Shown piece after piece: positions 17,152-23,846 of a stretch of 64,000 bases of DNA. Made by a program: the position numbers and the translations under genes. The notes below the pieces were generated by a model. It had not been told where the DNA came from. It did not search any database and saw only the letters and a program-made list of their open reading frames with translations. This DNA is from Ferrimonas balearica (GTDB lineage: Bacteria; Pseudomonadota; Gammaproteobacteria; Enterobacterales; Shewanellaceae), in contig NZ_JAHVHV010000001.1 of assembly GCF_019802085.1 (NCBI RefSeq), positions 1,428,874 to 1,492,873 of the forward strand, written 5' to 3'. Every line of letters starts with the position of its first letter. Position 1 is the stretch's first letter.

Positions 17152-18047
17152 CTGCCAACGTTGATTTTCGCACCCTGACCCCCTGGCGTTACCTGACCGG
17201 GGGCCTCTCGGTCCTGTTGCTGCTGCTGGCCCTAAGCCAGCTGGCGGGCAAGGGCCTCAACTGGGGCATGGACTTTACCGGTGGCGTGGTCACCGAGGTC
17301 ACCATGAGCGCCAGCCAGGATGCGCCGGAGCTGGCCGAGCGCCTAAGCGAAGGCCTTGGCCAGAGCGTCAACCTGGTGCAGGCCGGTGAGCCGGGGCGCT
17401 ACCTGGTGCGCCACGGCGAACTGCCGGACACGGGCCCCACGGTTGTGCAGCTGCTGAGCCAGATTGACCCCAACCTTCAGGTACTCAACAGCAGCGTGGT
17501 GGGCGCCCAGGTGGGGGCCGAGATGGCCGACGCTGGGGGCCTGGCGATCTTTATCGCTTTGATCTGCATACTGATCTACCTTTGGTATAGGTTTGAATGG
17601 CGACTGGCCAGCGGCGCTCTGCTGGCCCTGCTTTACGATGTTTTGCTGGTGCTGGGGCTGTTCGCCGCCACCGGCTTGGAGTTCAACCTGACGGTGCTGG
17701 CCGCCGTGCTGGCCGTGGTGGGCTATTCGCTCAACGACTCCATCGTCATCGCCGACCGCATTCGTGAGCTGTTGATGGCCAAACCCCGCTGGGCCCTGAA
17801 CCGGGTGAACGACGCCGCCATCGCCCAGACCTTTGCCCGAACCCTGGTCACCTCCGGCACCACACTGACCACGGTGGGTGCGCTTTGGTATTTCGGCGGC
17901 AACGCCCTGGAGGGCTTTGCCATCGCGCTCTTTGCCGGGATCTTAAGCGGCACCTGGTCCTCCATCGCCATCGGAACCCTGGTGCCCGAACTGCTCAAAC
18001 TCACCCCGGCACACTGCATGAGCGCGCCGGTTTCCGACACCCCTTAA
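17148..18047 (+). CDS. secF: Protein translocase subunit SecF
   Basis: 299 aa. It starts within the secD stop (ATGA). Visible family marks are WGMDFTGGVVTEV after the first helix, the small periplasmic domain, five further helices, and YSLNDSIVIADRIRELL, the SecF counterpart of the SecD ion-path motif. It pairs with SecD in the inner membrane. The next gene, a cation/proton antiporter, begins only 10 bp after the stop with its own CGAGGA ribosome site, so the transcript probably continues. Confidence 0.97.
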   Translation: MTANVDFRTLTPWRYLTGGLSVLLLLLALSQLAGKGLNWGMDFTGGVVTEVTMSASQDAPELAERLSEGLGQSVNLVQAGEPGRYLVRHGELPDTGPTVVQLLSQIDPNLQVLNSSVVGAQVGAEMADAGGLAIFIALICILIYLWYRFEWRLASGALLALLYDVLLVLGLFAATGLEFNLTVLAAVLAVVGYSLNDSIVIADRIRELLMAKPRWALNRVNDAAIAQTFARTLVTSGTTLTTVGALWYFGGNALEGFAIALFAGILSGTWSSIAIGTLVPELLKLTPAHCMSAPVSDTP

Positions 18048-18057
18048 CGAGGATACG

Positions 18058-19149
18058 ATGATCGCAAAAGTACTGAAGATGGAGTGGGCCCTGCTGCTGG
18101 GCCTGGCCACCCTGGCCCTGTTCAAAGGTCCCGGTGCCACCTGGCTGGCGGATCCGTCCAACGCCCTCCTGTACTGGGGGGCCTCGGCGGCCCTGCTGTC
18201 GGTGGTGATGCTGGCGGTATTCTGCGTGGTGCGCCACTCCGACGCCCTGGCCATCAAGCTGGGTGACCCTTACGGCACCCTGATCCTGACTCTGGCGGTG
18301 ATCCTGCTGGAGGTGGCGATGATCTCCTCGGTGATGCTCACCGGGGAGCCCACCCCCACCATGGCCCGGGACACCATGTTCGCCGTGGTGATGGTGGTGC
18401 TCAACGGTCTGCTGGGGATCGCGCTGATCCTGGGGGGCCTTAAGTTCCACACCCAGACCTTCAACCTCGACGGCGCCCGCTCCTACCTGGCGGGGATCGT
18501 CCCCCTGGCGCTCATCTGCCTAGTGCTGCCCAACTTCACCACCGGCGGCATCGCCGGCGGTCTGTCACTGCCGATGTCGATTCTGGTCGTGGCGCTGGCG
18601 GCCATTCTCTACGGGGTGTTCCTCTGGGTGCAGACTCGCAGCCACACCCACTTCTTTGTTGACGCCGACCATGAAGACGAAGAGGAGCATCACGGTTTCC
18701 TCGGCCCCAACGCCTTCCATACCGTGATGCTGGTGGCCTATTTGGTGGTGGTGATCCTGCTGGCCAAGGTGCTGGCCAACCCCATCGACCACATTGTCTC
18801 CGGCCTGGGCGCCCCCCTGGCCCTGAGCGGCCTGATCGTGGCCATCATTATCCTGGCCCCGGAAGCGGTGGGGGCGGTCAAGGCGGCGCTCAGCAACCAG
18901 CTGCAGCGGGCGATCAACCTGTTCCTCGGTTCGGTGCTGGCCTCCATCGCCCTGACCGTGCCCGCGGTTCTGGTGATCGCCTATCTCACCGATCAGTCTC
19001 TGATCCTGGGTTTGGCCCCGGCGGAGATGGTGCTGCTAGGCCTGACCCTACTGCTGTGCCAGGTCAGCTTCAGTGGCAAAACCAATGTGCTTACCGGCAC
19101 CGCCCACCTGGCGCTGTTCCTGGTTTACCTGGTGATGATGTTTGAGTAG
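18058..19149 (+). CDS. chaA: ChaA-type Na+(Ca2+)/H+ antiporter
   Basis: 363 aa with about eleven transmembrane helices in two CaCA repeats. The repeat signatures are LTLAVILLEVAMISSVMLTG in the first half and VAIIILAPEAVGAVKAALSN in the second, each with the conserved membrane-buried Glu. A His/Asp/Glu-rich cytoplasmic loop (DADHEDEEEHH) lies between the halves. ChaA proteins expel Na+, K+ or Ca2+ in exchange for protons. It appears to be the last gene of the leader-secD-secF operon. That links protein export capacity with ion homeostasis, sensible if the secDF copy responds to salinity. A bidirectional terminator follows. Confidence 0.93.
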   Translation: MIAKVLKMEWALLLGLATLALFKGPGATWLADPSNALLYWGASAALLSVVMLAVFCVVRHSDALAIKLGDPYGTLILTLAVILLEVAMISSVMLTGEPTPTMARDTMFAVVMVVLNGLLGIALILGGLKFHTQTFNLDGARSYLAGIVPLALICLVLPNFTTGGIAGGLSLPMSILVVALAAILYGVFLWVQTRSHTHFFVDADHEDEEEHHGFLGPNAFHTVMLVAYLVVVILLAKVLANPIDHIVSGLGAPLALSGLIVAIIILAPEAVGAVKAALSNQLQRAINLFLGSVLASIALTVPAVLVIAYLTDQSLILGLAPAEMVLLGLTLLLCQVSFSGKTNVLTGTAHLALFLVYLVMMFE

Positions 19150-19154
19150 AGAAA

Positions 19155-19178
19155 GAAAAAGCGCCCCTAGGGGCGCTT
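19155..19178. terminator. Bidirectional hairpin between chaA and the minus-strand small genes
   Basis: AAGCGCCCC-TA-GGGGCGCTT (19159-19178) is a perfect palindrome preceded by an A run (19153-19160), giving a T-tract on the minus strand. It ends the minus-strand small genes well and chaA more weakly. Confidence 0.8.
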
Positions 19179-19188
19179 AATCGTCGGG

Positions 19189-19353
19189 TTAGGAGGGTTC
19201 GGTGGTCGAGGGTTCGGTCACCGCCGGTGGTGGCACCGGCCCCTCCCCCAGTTCGCAAAAGGGATCGTCCAGATGGGCACAGTCCAGCTCCCCCGGGTCC
19301 CGCAAGGGGTCCGGTGCCGGAGCGCGCCACCAACTCACCAGCCAACGCAGCAT
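19189..19353 (-). CDS. Hypothetical 54-aa protein
   Basis: Starts at the ATG at 19353 with GAGGCGGG just upstream. The N-terminus has aromatic and hydrophobic residues (MLRWLVSWWRAP); the rest is acidic and rich in Pro, Ser and Thr with two Cys (DCAHLDDPFCELGEG). No family is recognised. It is last before the terminator at 19159 and follows the 62-aa gene at 19404 on the same strand. Confidence 0.45.
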   Translation of the reverse strand: MLRWLVSWWRAPAPDPLRDPGELDCAHLDDPFCELGEGPVPPPAVTEPSTTEPS

Positions 19354-19403
19354 GCCCGCCTCTTTGTCCAACGCCGTGCGGGTAAAGATAGTGGATGGGC
19401 GAC

Positions 19404-19592
19404 TCAGGCGGAGAGTTTGTGCACCACCGGTCGCGGCCAATGGTCGGCGTTGTCCCACAGCTCCTCGACGCTGAGCGACAGCGTCAAGCCCTTTATGGAT
19501 GCCCGGTTCTCCTCAATCACCCCTGAGGCGGTAGGCCAATGGGGGGCGTCGAGGTCGATGGTGACTCGGACCTGCTCACTGTTGGCGCTCAT
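19404..19592 (-). CDS. Hypothetical 62-aa protein
   Basis: The ATG at 19592 has a strong AAGGAG ribosome site 7 bp upstream, which is the main argument that this short frame is real. It encodes a soluble protein beginning MSANSEQVRVTIDLDAPHW and ending DNADHWPRPVVHKLSA. No family is recognised. It is probably co-transcribed with the 54-aa gene downstream. Confidence 0.5.
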   Translation of the reverse strand: MSANSEQVRVTIDLDAPHWPTASGVIEENRASIKGLTLSLSVEELWDNADHWPRPVVHKLSA

Positions 19593-19763
19593 GGCGACTC
19601 CTTGTCTTTCGCTTCCAACCCTTCCCTCATTTAAGGCCAGGCTGGCGAGATTTTCACCACAGCCTGCGCCGCTCATCTGACAGCCTAATGACAGAATTGA
19701 TAACGGCTATGGGCCGGGCTCGGCGGTCCTTCGAAGCGCGGCCGGCAACCGCCGAAAAGAGCA

Positions 19764-19790
19764 CAAAAAAGCCGGGTTAACCCCGGCTTG
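19764..19790 (-). terminator. Rho-independent terminator of the DUF3332 gene
   Basis: On the minus strand, GCCGGGG-TTAA-CCCGGC is followed by TTTTTTG. It lies about 16 bp after the stop of the gene ending at 19806. Confidence 0.85.
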
Positions 19791-19805
19791 ATACTCTGTC
19801 GACGC

Positions 19806-20360
19806 TCAGCTTTGCCGACTGTCCACGTAGGCTTGCAGCTCCGCCACCGACACCGTGGCGATGGGCTGGCCGTCCAGGCTGAAGGCCACCGCCTCCCCCT
19901 GGCGCTGGCCCAGCAGTTCGCTCTGCTGACCGTCCTGGTGGAACAGTTTAAGCCGGGCACGATCCGCGTCCAGGTACTCCAGTTGGATCCGCTCCACCGG
20001 GGCCACACGGCCCTGCAGACGCTTATCCAGTTGGGGGTTGTCGGTGAGGCTGGAATCCAGGTGCTGATTGACCTTGAAAATCGCCTCCACCGGCATGTCC
20101 ACCACCGCCGGGGAGCGCCCGGTGATGGGGTTGGTGCCGGTCCAGAACTCGATGGAGTTGAACACAAACAGGTCCGCCAGGCTGGCCACCCCGTAGACGG
20201 GGCTCATCAGCACAAACAGGCCGGCGCGGCCGTAGCGGTTGTCCACCACGGTCAGGTTGGCCTTGGTGACCGCGGCGGAAACCCCCATCTGGCCCATGCA
20301 GCCGGACAGGGAGGAGGCGGCCAGCGCGACGGCGACCGCAGTTAGCAGAGGTTTCTTCAT
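19806..20360 (-). CDS. DUF3332 lipoprotein
   Basis: 184 aa with a lipoprotein signal ending LSGC. The following sequence (VSAAVTKANLTVVDNRYGRA, then SPVYGVASLADLFVFNSIEFWTGTNPITG) is the hallmark of DUF3332 proteins. These resemble the N-terminal part of polymerase-like or chromosome-partition annotations, but their function is unknown. It is anchored in the cell envelope. It carries its own terminator and a 190-bp upstream region, so it is likely monocistronic. Confidence 0.85.
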   Translation of the reverse strand: MKKPLLTAVAVALAASSLSGCMGQMGVSAAVTKANLTVVDNRYGRAGLFVLMSPVYGVASLADLFVFNSIEFWTGTNPITGRSPAVVDMPVEAIFKVNQHLDSSLTDNPQLDKRLQGRVAPVERIQLEYLDADRARLKLFHQDGQQSELLGQRQGEAVAFSLDGQPIATVSVAELQAYVDSRQS

Positions 20361-20550
20361 GACTCACTACCAGGGAAAAAATCGGCGCGGATTATAGGGC
20401 CGGTTTGTCCCCTTGGATACGCCCTTGCGGTGCGAATGAAGAAGATTTAATCCATAGTCGCCAAAGCCCGGCCCATTGCCGAGCCCGAGGCTTATTAACG
20501 GGCTGAAATCGTTAGGATAAAAGGGGCTGTCTGAAAGATGAGCAAAGCGC

Positions 20551-20958
20551 TCATTTCTTGCTCTTGTCCTGGCCGGCACCGAAGAAGGGGTTGAACAGGG
20601 TGGCCGGGTTGAACTCCTGCATCCGCTTGAGCTCCTGCTGCCACTGCTGCTGCTGGGCCAGCAGTCCCACCATCGCCTGCTCCAGCCACTGACCGGCCAT
20701 CCCGCTCATACGACTGTCGTAGAGACGGATGATCTCCTCCAGGAACTTGTCGGTGAGCACCGAGGCGTGGCCCTCGGCTTCCATCTCCGAGAGCACCTGC
20801 AGCAGCACCTGCCGGGTCAGGGGCTGGCCGCTCTTGGAGTCCACCACTTCGAACGCCTTGTAGTCCTTAATGTACTCACGCACGTCGGCCAGGGTGATGT
20901 AGGCCTTCAGTTCGGTGTCGTACAGCCGGCGGTTGGGGTATCGCTTGATCAGTTTCAT
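20551..20958 (-). CDS. phaR: PhaR, polyhydroxyalkanoate synthesis regulator
   Basis: 135 aa from the ATG at 20958 (GGAAG ribosome site). The N-terminus is the defining PHB/PHA accumulation regulator DNA-binding domain, KLIKRYPNRRLYDTELKAYI, followed by the accumulation domain (LLQVLSEMEAEGHASVLTD). A Gln-rich helix (LLAQQQQWQQELKRMQ) and a NPFFGAG tail follow. PhaR represses phasin genes and itself, and lets go when it binds nascent PHA granules. A phasin gene lies divergently upstream, with two identical palindromes between them. The length is at the short end of the family. No PHA synthase gene is in the window. Confidence 0.93.
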   Translation of the reverse strand: MKLIKRYPNRRLYDTELKAYITLADVREYIKDYKAFEVVDSKSGQPLTRQVLLQVLSEMEAEGHASVLTDKFLEEIIRLYDSRMSGMAGQWLEQAMVGLLAQQQQWQQELKRMQEFNPATLFNPFFGAGQDKSKK

Positions 20959-21045
20959 GGCGCGCTTCCGAAGGGGTTTGCCCCAGTGTAGGGGCCGAAA
21001 ACGGCCCTGCAAAGGGGCGAGGCAGATGACATCATCATTAATTTT

Positions 21046-21060
21046 TTGTGCACTGCACAA
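21046..21060. promoter_or_regulatory. PhaR operator copy 1
   Basis: TTGTGCACTGCACAA, a near-perfect 15-bp palindrome, 85 bp from the phaR start codon. It contains TGCACTGCA, the TGC-rich core that fits known PhaR sites in Paracoccus. An identical copy lies exactly 60 bp away. Confidence 0.75.
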
Positions 21061-21105
21061 TTTTGCTTGATCTTTGACCGCCCCGGCCCTACATTGAACC
21101 TCGAG

Positions 21106-21120
21106 TTGTGCACTGCACAA
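21106..21120. promoter_or_regulatory. PhaR operator copy 2
   Basis: A second identical TTGTGCACTGCACAA, 35 bp upstream of the phasin start codon. It overlaps a possible phasin promoter (TTGAAC at 21094, CACAAT at 21116), so binding would block transcription. Confidence 0.75.
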
Positions 21121-21155
21121 TGCCTTAATCTCGAAACCATGTTGGAGCAAACAGT

Positions 21156-21530
21156 ATGTTTACTGATATCAAAACCCAGTTTGATGAGCAGCTGCAACGC
21201 AGCCTCGATACCAACAGCAAAGTGCGTGATCTGAGCACCCAGTTCGCCACCGATGCTGCAGTGCGCAACAACGATTTTGTCAGCAGCCTGATGCAAAGCA
21301 GCGTGGAGAGCGGCCAGGCCCTGGCCCAGTGCACCACCCCGATGCAGCTGGTGGAGAAGCAGATTGAGCTGGCCAACCAGTTCCGCGAAGGGATGGAGAG
21401 CTACATGAAGACCAGCTTCGATGCCCTGACCGCTTACGGCCAGAGCGTCACCGAGCTGGGCAGCGATCTGGCACAGCAGGCCGCCCCCAAGGCACCCGCC
21501 GCCCGCCGCAAGGGCACCAAGGACGCCTAA
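21156..21530 (+). CDS. Phasin (PHA granule-associated protein)
   Basis: 124 aa, all amphipathic helix and no signal peptide, which suits a granule-surface protein. The pattern MQLVEKQIELANQFREGMESYMKTS with a Gln/Ala-rich tail and a basic end (APAARRKGTKDA) is that of phasin family 2. The ribosome site GGAG is at 21143. It is divergent from phaR across a 197-bp region holding two PhaR-type palindromes. The expected logic is repression when no polymer is present and release once granules absorb PhaR. A very strong terminator follows. Confidence 0.88.
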   Translation: MFTDIKTQFDEQLQRSLDTNSKVRDLSTQFATDAAVRNNDFVSSLMQSSVESGQALAQCTTPMQLVEKQIELANQFREGMESYMKTSFDALTAYGQSVTELGSDLAQQAAPKAPAARRKGTKDA

Positions 21531-21548
21531 GCGACCACGGGGTTGAAA

Positions 21549-21586
21549 ACCGCGGCCTGTCCCAGGGACAGGCCGCGGTCGTTTTT
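21549..21586 (+). terminator. Rho-independent terminator of the phasin gene
   Basis: A 15-bp perfect stem, ACCGCGGCCTGTCCC / GGGACAGGCCGCGGT around a single A, followed by CGTTTTT. It is unusually strong. Confidence 0.92.
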
Positions 21587-21637
21587 GCCGGGCCCTTTAT
21601 TGGAATTGCCAAGTGGATCACATTGTTACGGCACATA

Positions 21638-21682
21638 TACCCCTTTAGGGGCAGTGTGTCACCGAAGGGGCTGGGTTACGTT
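21638..21682 (+). promoter_or_regulatory. NarP/NarL 7-2-7-like site and promoter
   Basis: TACCCCT-TT-AGGGGCA (21638-21653) matches the NarP-type inverted heptamers TACYYMT-N2-AKKRGTA at all but one base. A possible -10 element, TACGTT (21677-21682), would put the start near 21688, about 42 bp from the site centre, which is class II activator geometry. The downstream gene starts at 21713. Confidence 0.55.
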
Positions 21683-21712
21683 AAAGCCAAGATAACCTTG
21701 TGGAGAGCCGTG

Positions 21713-22048
21713 ATGTATTGGCGCATCCTTCTGGTCGCCCTCGCCTACCTGCTGTTGGGGGCCCATTTTCTGCGCTTCGGCGCGCTGTATCCGGCGGTGG
21801 CCCTGGCCCTGTCGCCGCTGTTGATGTTGACCCGCCAAGCCTGGGCCGTTCGCGCCCTGCAGCTGGGCTTGGTCACCGGCGCCGTCCTGGTGTGGCTGCC
21901 CACCGCTTACGAGTTTGTCGCCATGCGCATGGCCCACGGTGCGCCCTGGCTGCGACTGGCGGCCATCATGTCCGCCGTCACCGGGTTTACCCTGCTGTCG
22001 GCCTACTGCTTGACCCCCTGGGCGAACCGCTACCAGGAAAAAGCGTAA
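21713..22048 (+). CDS. Four-helix membrane protein, possibly NarP-regulated
   Basis: 111 aa from the ATG at 21713, preceded by GGAGAG at 21702; longer in-frame starts lack ribosome sites. Four transmembrane helices are evident (starting YWRILLVALAYLLLGAHFLRFG). The last one is followed by a short basic tail. I do not recognise the family. The upstream NarP-like site suggests induction by nitrate/nitrite or under anaerobic respiration. That matches the presence of nrfA with the same kind of site at 44925. Confidence 0.65.
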   Translation: MYWRILLVALAYLLLGAHFLRFGALYPAVALALSPLLMLTRQAWAVRALQLGLVTGAVLVWLPTAYEFVAMRMAHGAPWLRLAAIMSAVTGFTLLSAYCLTPWANRYQEKA

Positions 22049-22123
22049 CCTGCTGACTTAATTGGCCCACTTGGCACCATTAAACACAAAGCGGCGCCAA
22101 AATAGTCATTCAGGTCACAGTTC

Positions 22124-22139
22124 TACCCCTTTGGGGAGA
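22124..22139 (+). promoter_or_regulatory. Second NarP-like 7-2-7 site in a gene-free gap
   Basis: TACCCCT-TT-GGGGAGA: the left heptamer is perfect, the right one partial. No protein gene starts downstream on the plus strand before a terminator at 22213. GCATGCT (22162-22168) lies where a class II -10 would be. Confidence 0.4.
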
Positions 22140-22172
22140 TAGACTTCTCACCACCAGGGTGGCATGCTGTGA

Positions 22173-22239
22173 CCCAGATCCCGCCAAGCGAGATCATCCC
22201 TGCAAAAGTAAAAAGACCGGCTCAGCCGGTCTTTTTTAT
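22173..22239 (+). ncRNA. Candidate small RNA, about 67 nt
   Basis: The start is predicted only from the distance to the NarP-like site at 22124. The end is a real intrinsic terminator, AAGACCGGC-TCA-GCCGGTCTT followed by TTTT. The plus strand has no credible coding start here. The terminator may serve only yebG on the other strand, so the RNA is speculative. Confidence 0.25.
22209..22239. terminator. Bidirectional terminator next to yebG
   Basis: Stem AAGACCGGC/GCCGGTCTT (22213-22233) with a TCA loop. It has A and T runs on both sides, so it works on either strand. It lies just after the yebG stop on the minus strand. Confidence 0.88.
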
Positions 22240-22240
22240 G

Positions 22241-22513
22241 TCAGGCCGCCTTGCTGGCCTTGGTCTCTTTCGCCGCCGACCGGGCCGGCTTCTTGCCTTT
22301 CAGCGCGGTGAGCAGTTGCTCCTTGCGTCCGGCCAGGAACAGGGCCAGATCCTCTTCCTGCTCCTCCGACACCAATCCGGACTCCGCCAGCAACGGCTGC
22401 AGGGCTTCCGCCAGATCCAGCATCTTGTCATAGGCATCCGCTTCGGCTTTGGTTGAAAAGGTCATGCGCTCCTCTCCGTCCCGCTCTACCACGTACTTGA
22501 CGACTACCGCCAT
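22241..22513 (-). CDS. yebG: YebG family SOS-induced protein
   Basis: 90 aa from the ATG at 22513 (AGAGGG ribosome site). The start MAVVVKYVVERDGEERMTFS, then KAEADAYDKMLDLAEAL, matches E. coli YebG closely, and the length is similar. YebG is a DNA-damage-inducible, LexA-controlled protein of unclear molecular role. The C-terminus is a Lys/Ala-rich tail. A LexA-like box is found 51-70 bp upstream, so SOS control appears conserved. Confidence 0.94.
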   Translation of the reverse strand: MAVVVKYVVERDGEERMTFSTKAEADAYDKMLDLAEALQPLLAESGLVSEEQEEDLALFLAGRKEQLLTALKGKKPARSAAKETKASKAA

Positions 22514-22563
22514 GTCCGCACCCTCTTTTTGGTTGTTGACTCTTTGGCTAGGGTAACAAAGGG

Positions 22564-22583
22564 TACTGGATAAATAAACAGTG
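22564..22583. promoter_or_regulatory. LexA box of yebG
   Basis: Read on the minus strand, CACTGTTTATTTATCCAGTA fits CTGT-N8-ACAG with one mismatch (CCAG). It is 51-70 bp upstream of the yebG start codon. Confidence 0.75.
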
Positions 22584-22663
22584 CCCCGACTGACCAAAAG
22601 CGACCGCCAAGGTGGTCACCTTTAACTAAGCTAACTCAATCATATTCCGTGTTTTGGTAAGCC

Positions 22664-23845
22664 GTGACCCCTGCCATGAGCGAACACATTGCTGCCCTGC
22701 GCCTGCTGTTGATTGGCGGGTTGGTGTTCGTCCATTACGGTCCCCTGCCTGGCTCCCAGACCAATCCCTTCCGAGGCGTCGCCGACCTGAGCAATGCCCT
22801 GCCGGAAACACTCAACAGCGCCACCCTCTACCTGTTCTTCAGCGCCGTCCCCCTGCTGAGCATCCTCTCCGGCTACCTGTTTTTTCACTCGCGAACCCAG
22901 TCCATTAGCCAAAGACTCAAACGACGGGCCCGGACCATTGCCCTGCCCTCACTGCTTTGGCTGCTGCTGTGGCTGCTGTTGGCGCGACTGTTCGCTGAAC
23001 TCTTCCCCACCGCCCTGGCGTCGGTCAGCCACTACTGGACCTCCGGGGCCGGGGTGCAGGCGGCGCTGACCGCCACCCAGTGGCCCGGCCTGCCCTGGCC
23101 TGAAGGGTTCCGAGCCCTGGTGCGCTGGCTGAACGCCACCACCGCGCACCCCATGGTGGTGCAGTTCTGGTTCATTCACGATCTGCTGCTGACCCTGCTG
23201 GCCACGCCGCTGATCCGGCCCCTGCTCAGTCGCTGGCCCCGGTTGATGTTGGCGGCCCTGACCCTGTTCTGGCTGTCGGGGCTCAATCCCCCCCTGCTGT
23301 TCAACTTCCAGGTGCCGTTTTTCTTCGCCTGTGGCGCAGCCCTGGCCCTGCACCCCGACCTGGCCCGTCCCTTGCCGGGTCCCCTGTGGGCCTGGGCGCT
23401 GGCGATGGCGGTCCTGGTGCTGGGCCGGGTCTGGTTGCCGGCCTGGCAAACGCCGGTGGGCAGCATGCCTTTGGAGCATCAGTGGGAGTGCCTGGTGCGG
23501 CTGTGTGGTGTGGGGCTGTTTCACCGTACGGTGCAGGCCTGGCCCCCCCAGGGGTTCAAACGGCACCTGGTGCGCTGGTCCCCGGCGGCGTTTTTCCTGT
23601 TCGCGTTCCACTACCCCACGGTGCGGGTGCTCAAATGGCTGACCGACGCCTGGGTGGCGGGCCCCATAGGCCAGGTGGTGCACTGGCTGGCCGTGCCCCT
23701 GGCCACCATCGCCCTGGGTCTGGCCCTGGCGGCGCTGCTCAGCCGTCACTGGCCCCGGGGCTTCGCCTGGCTGAACGGCCAGCGCACCCTGGCCGCCCGT
23801 CCGTCTCGTAATCCCAATACCGTCAACGCCGTGGAGGGCCAATAA
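22664..23845 (+). CDS. Acyltransferase-3 family membrane protein
   Basis: 393 aa from GTG at 22664 (GGTAAG nearby); an ATG at 22676 is an alternative. About ten transmembrane helices are visible. The first ends in LVFVHYG, holding the family's membrane His, and an Arg-rich loop (SQRLKRRARTIALPSLLW) follows. FAFHYPTVRVLKWLTD near the end is also typical. Family members transfer acetyl or other acyl groups to sugars of surface polysaccharides or periplasmic glucans. The next gene begins 1 bp after the stop and encodes an ATP-grasp-like protein. The two probably modify the same envelope polymer, which is inference from spacing. Confidence 0.87.
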   Translation: MTPAMSEHIAALRLLLIGGLVFVHYGPLPGSQTNPFRGVADLSNALPETLNSATLYLFFSAVPLLSILSGYLFFHSRTQSISQRLKRRARTIALPSLLWLLLWLLLARLFAELFPTALASVSHYWTSGAGVQAALTATQWPGLPWPEGFRALVRWLNATTAHPMVVQFWFIHDLLLTLLATPLIRPLLSRWPRLMLAALTLFWLSGLNPPLLFNFQVPFFFACGAALALHPDLARPLPGPLWAWALAMAVLVLGRVWLPAWQTPVGSMPLEHQWECLVRLCGVGLFHRTVQAWPPQGFKRHLVRWSPAAFFLFAFHYPTVRVLKWLTDAWVAGPIGQVVHWLAVPLATIALGLALAALLSRHWPRGFAWLNGQRTLAARPSRNPNTVNAVEGQ

Positions 23846-23846
23846 G

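Noticed and set aside
19159-19178. Perfect 20-bp palindrome considered as an attachment or phage site
   Set aside because: Adjacent T/A runs and position between convergent gene ends explain it as a terminator; no integrase or duplicated copy seen.
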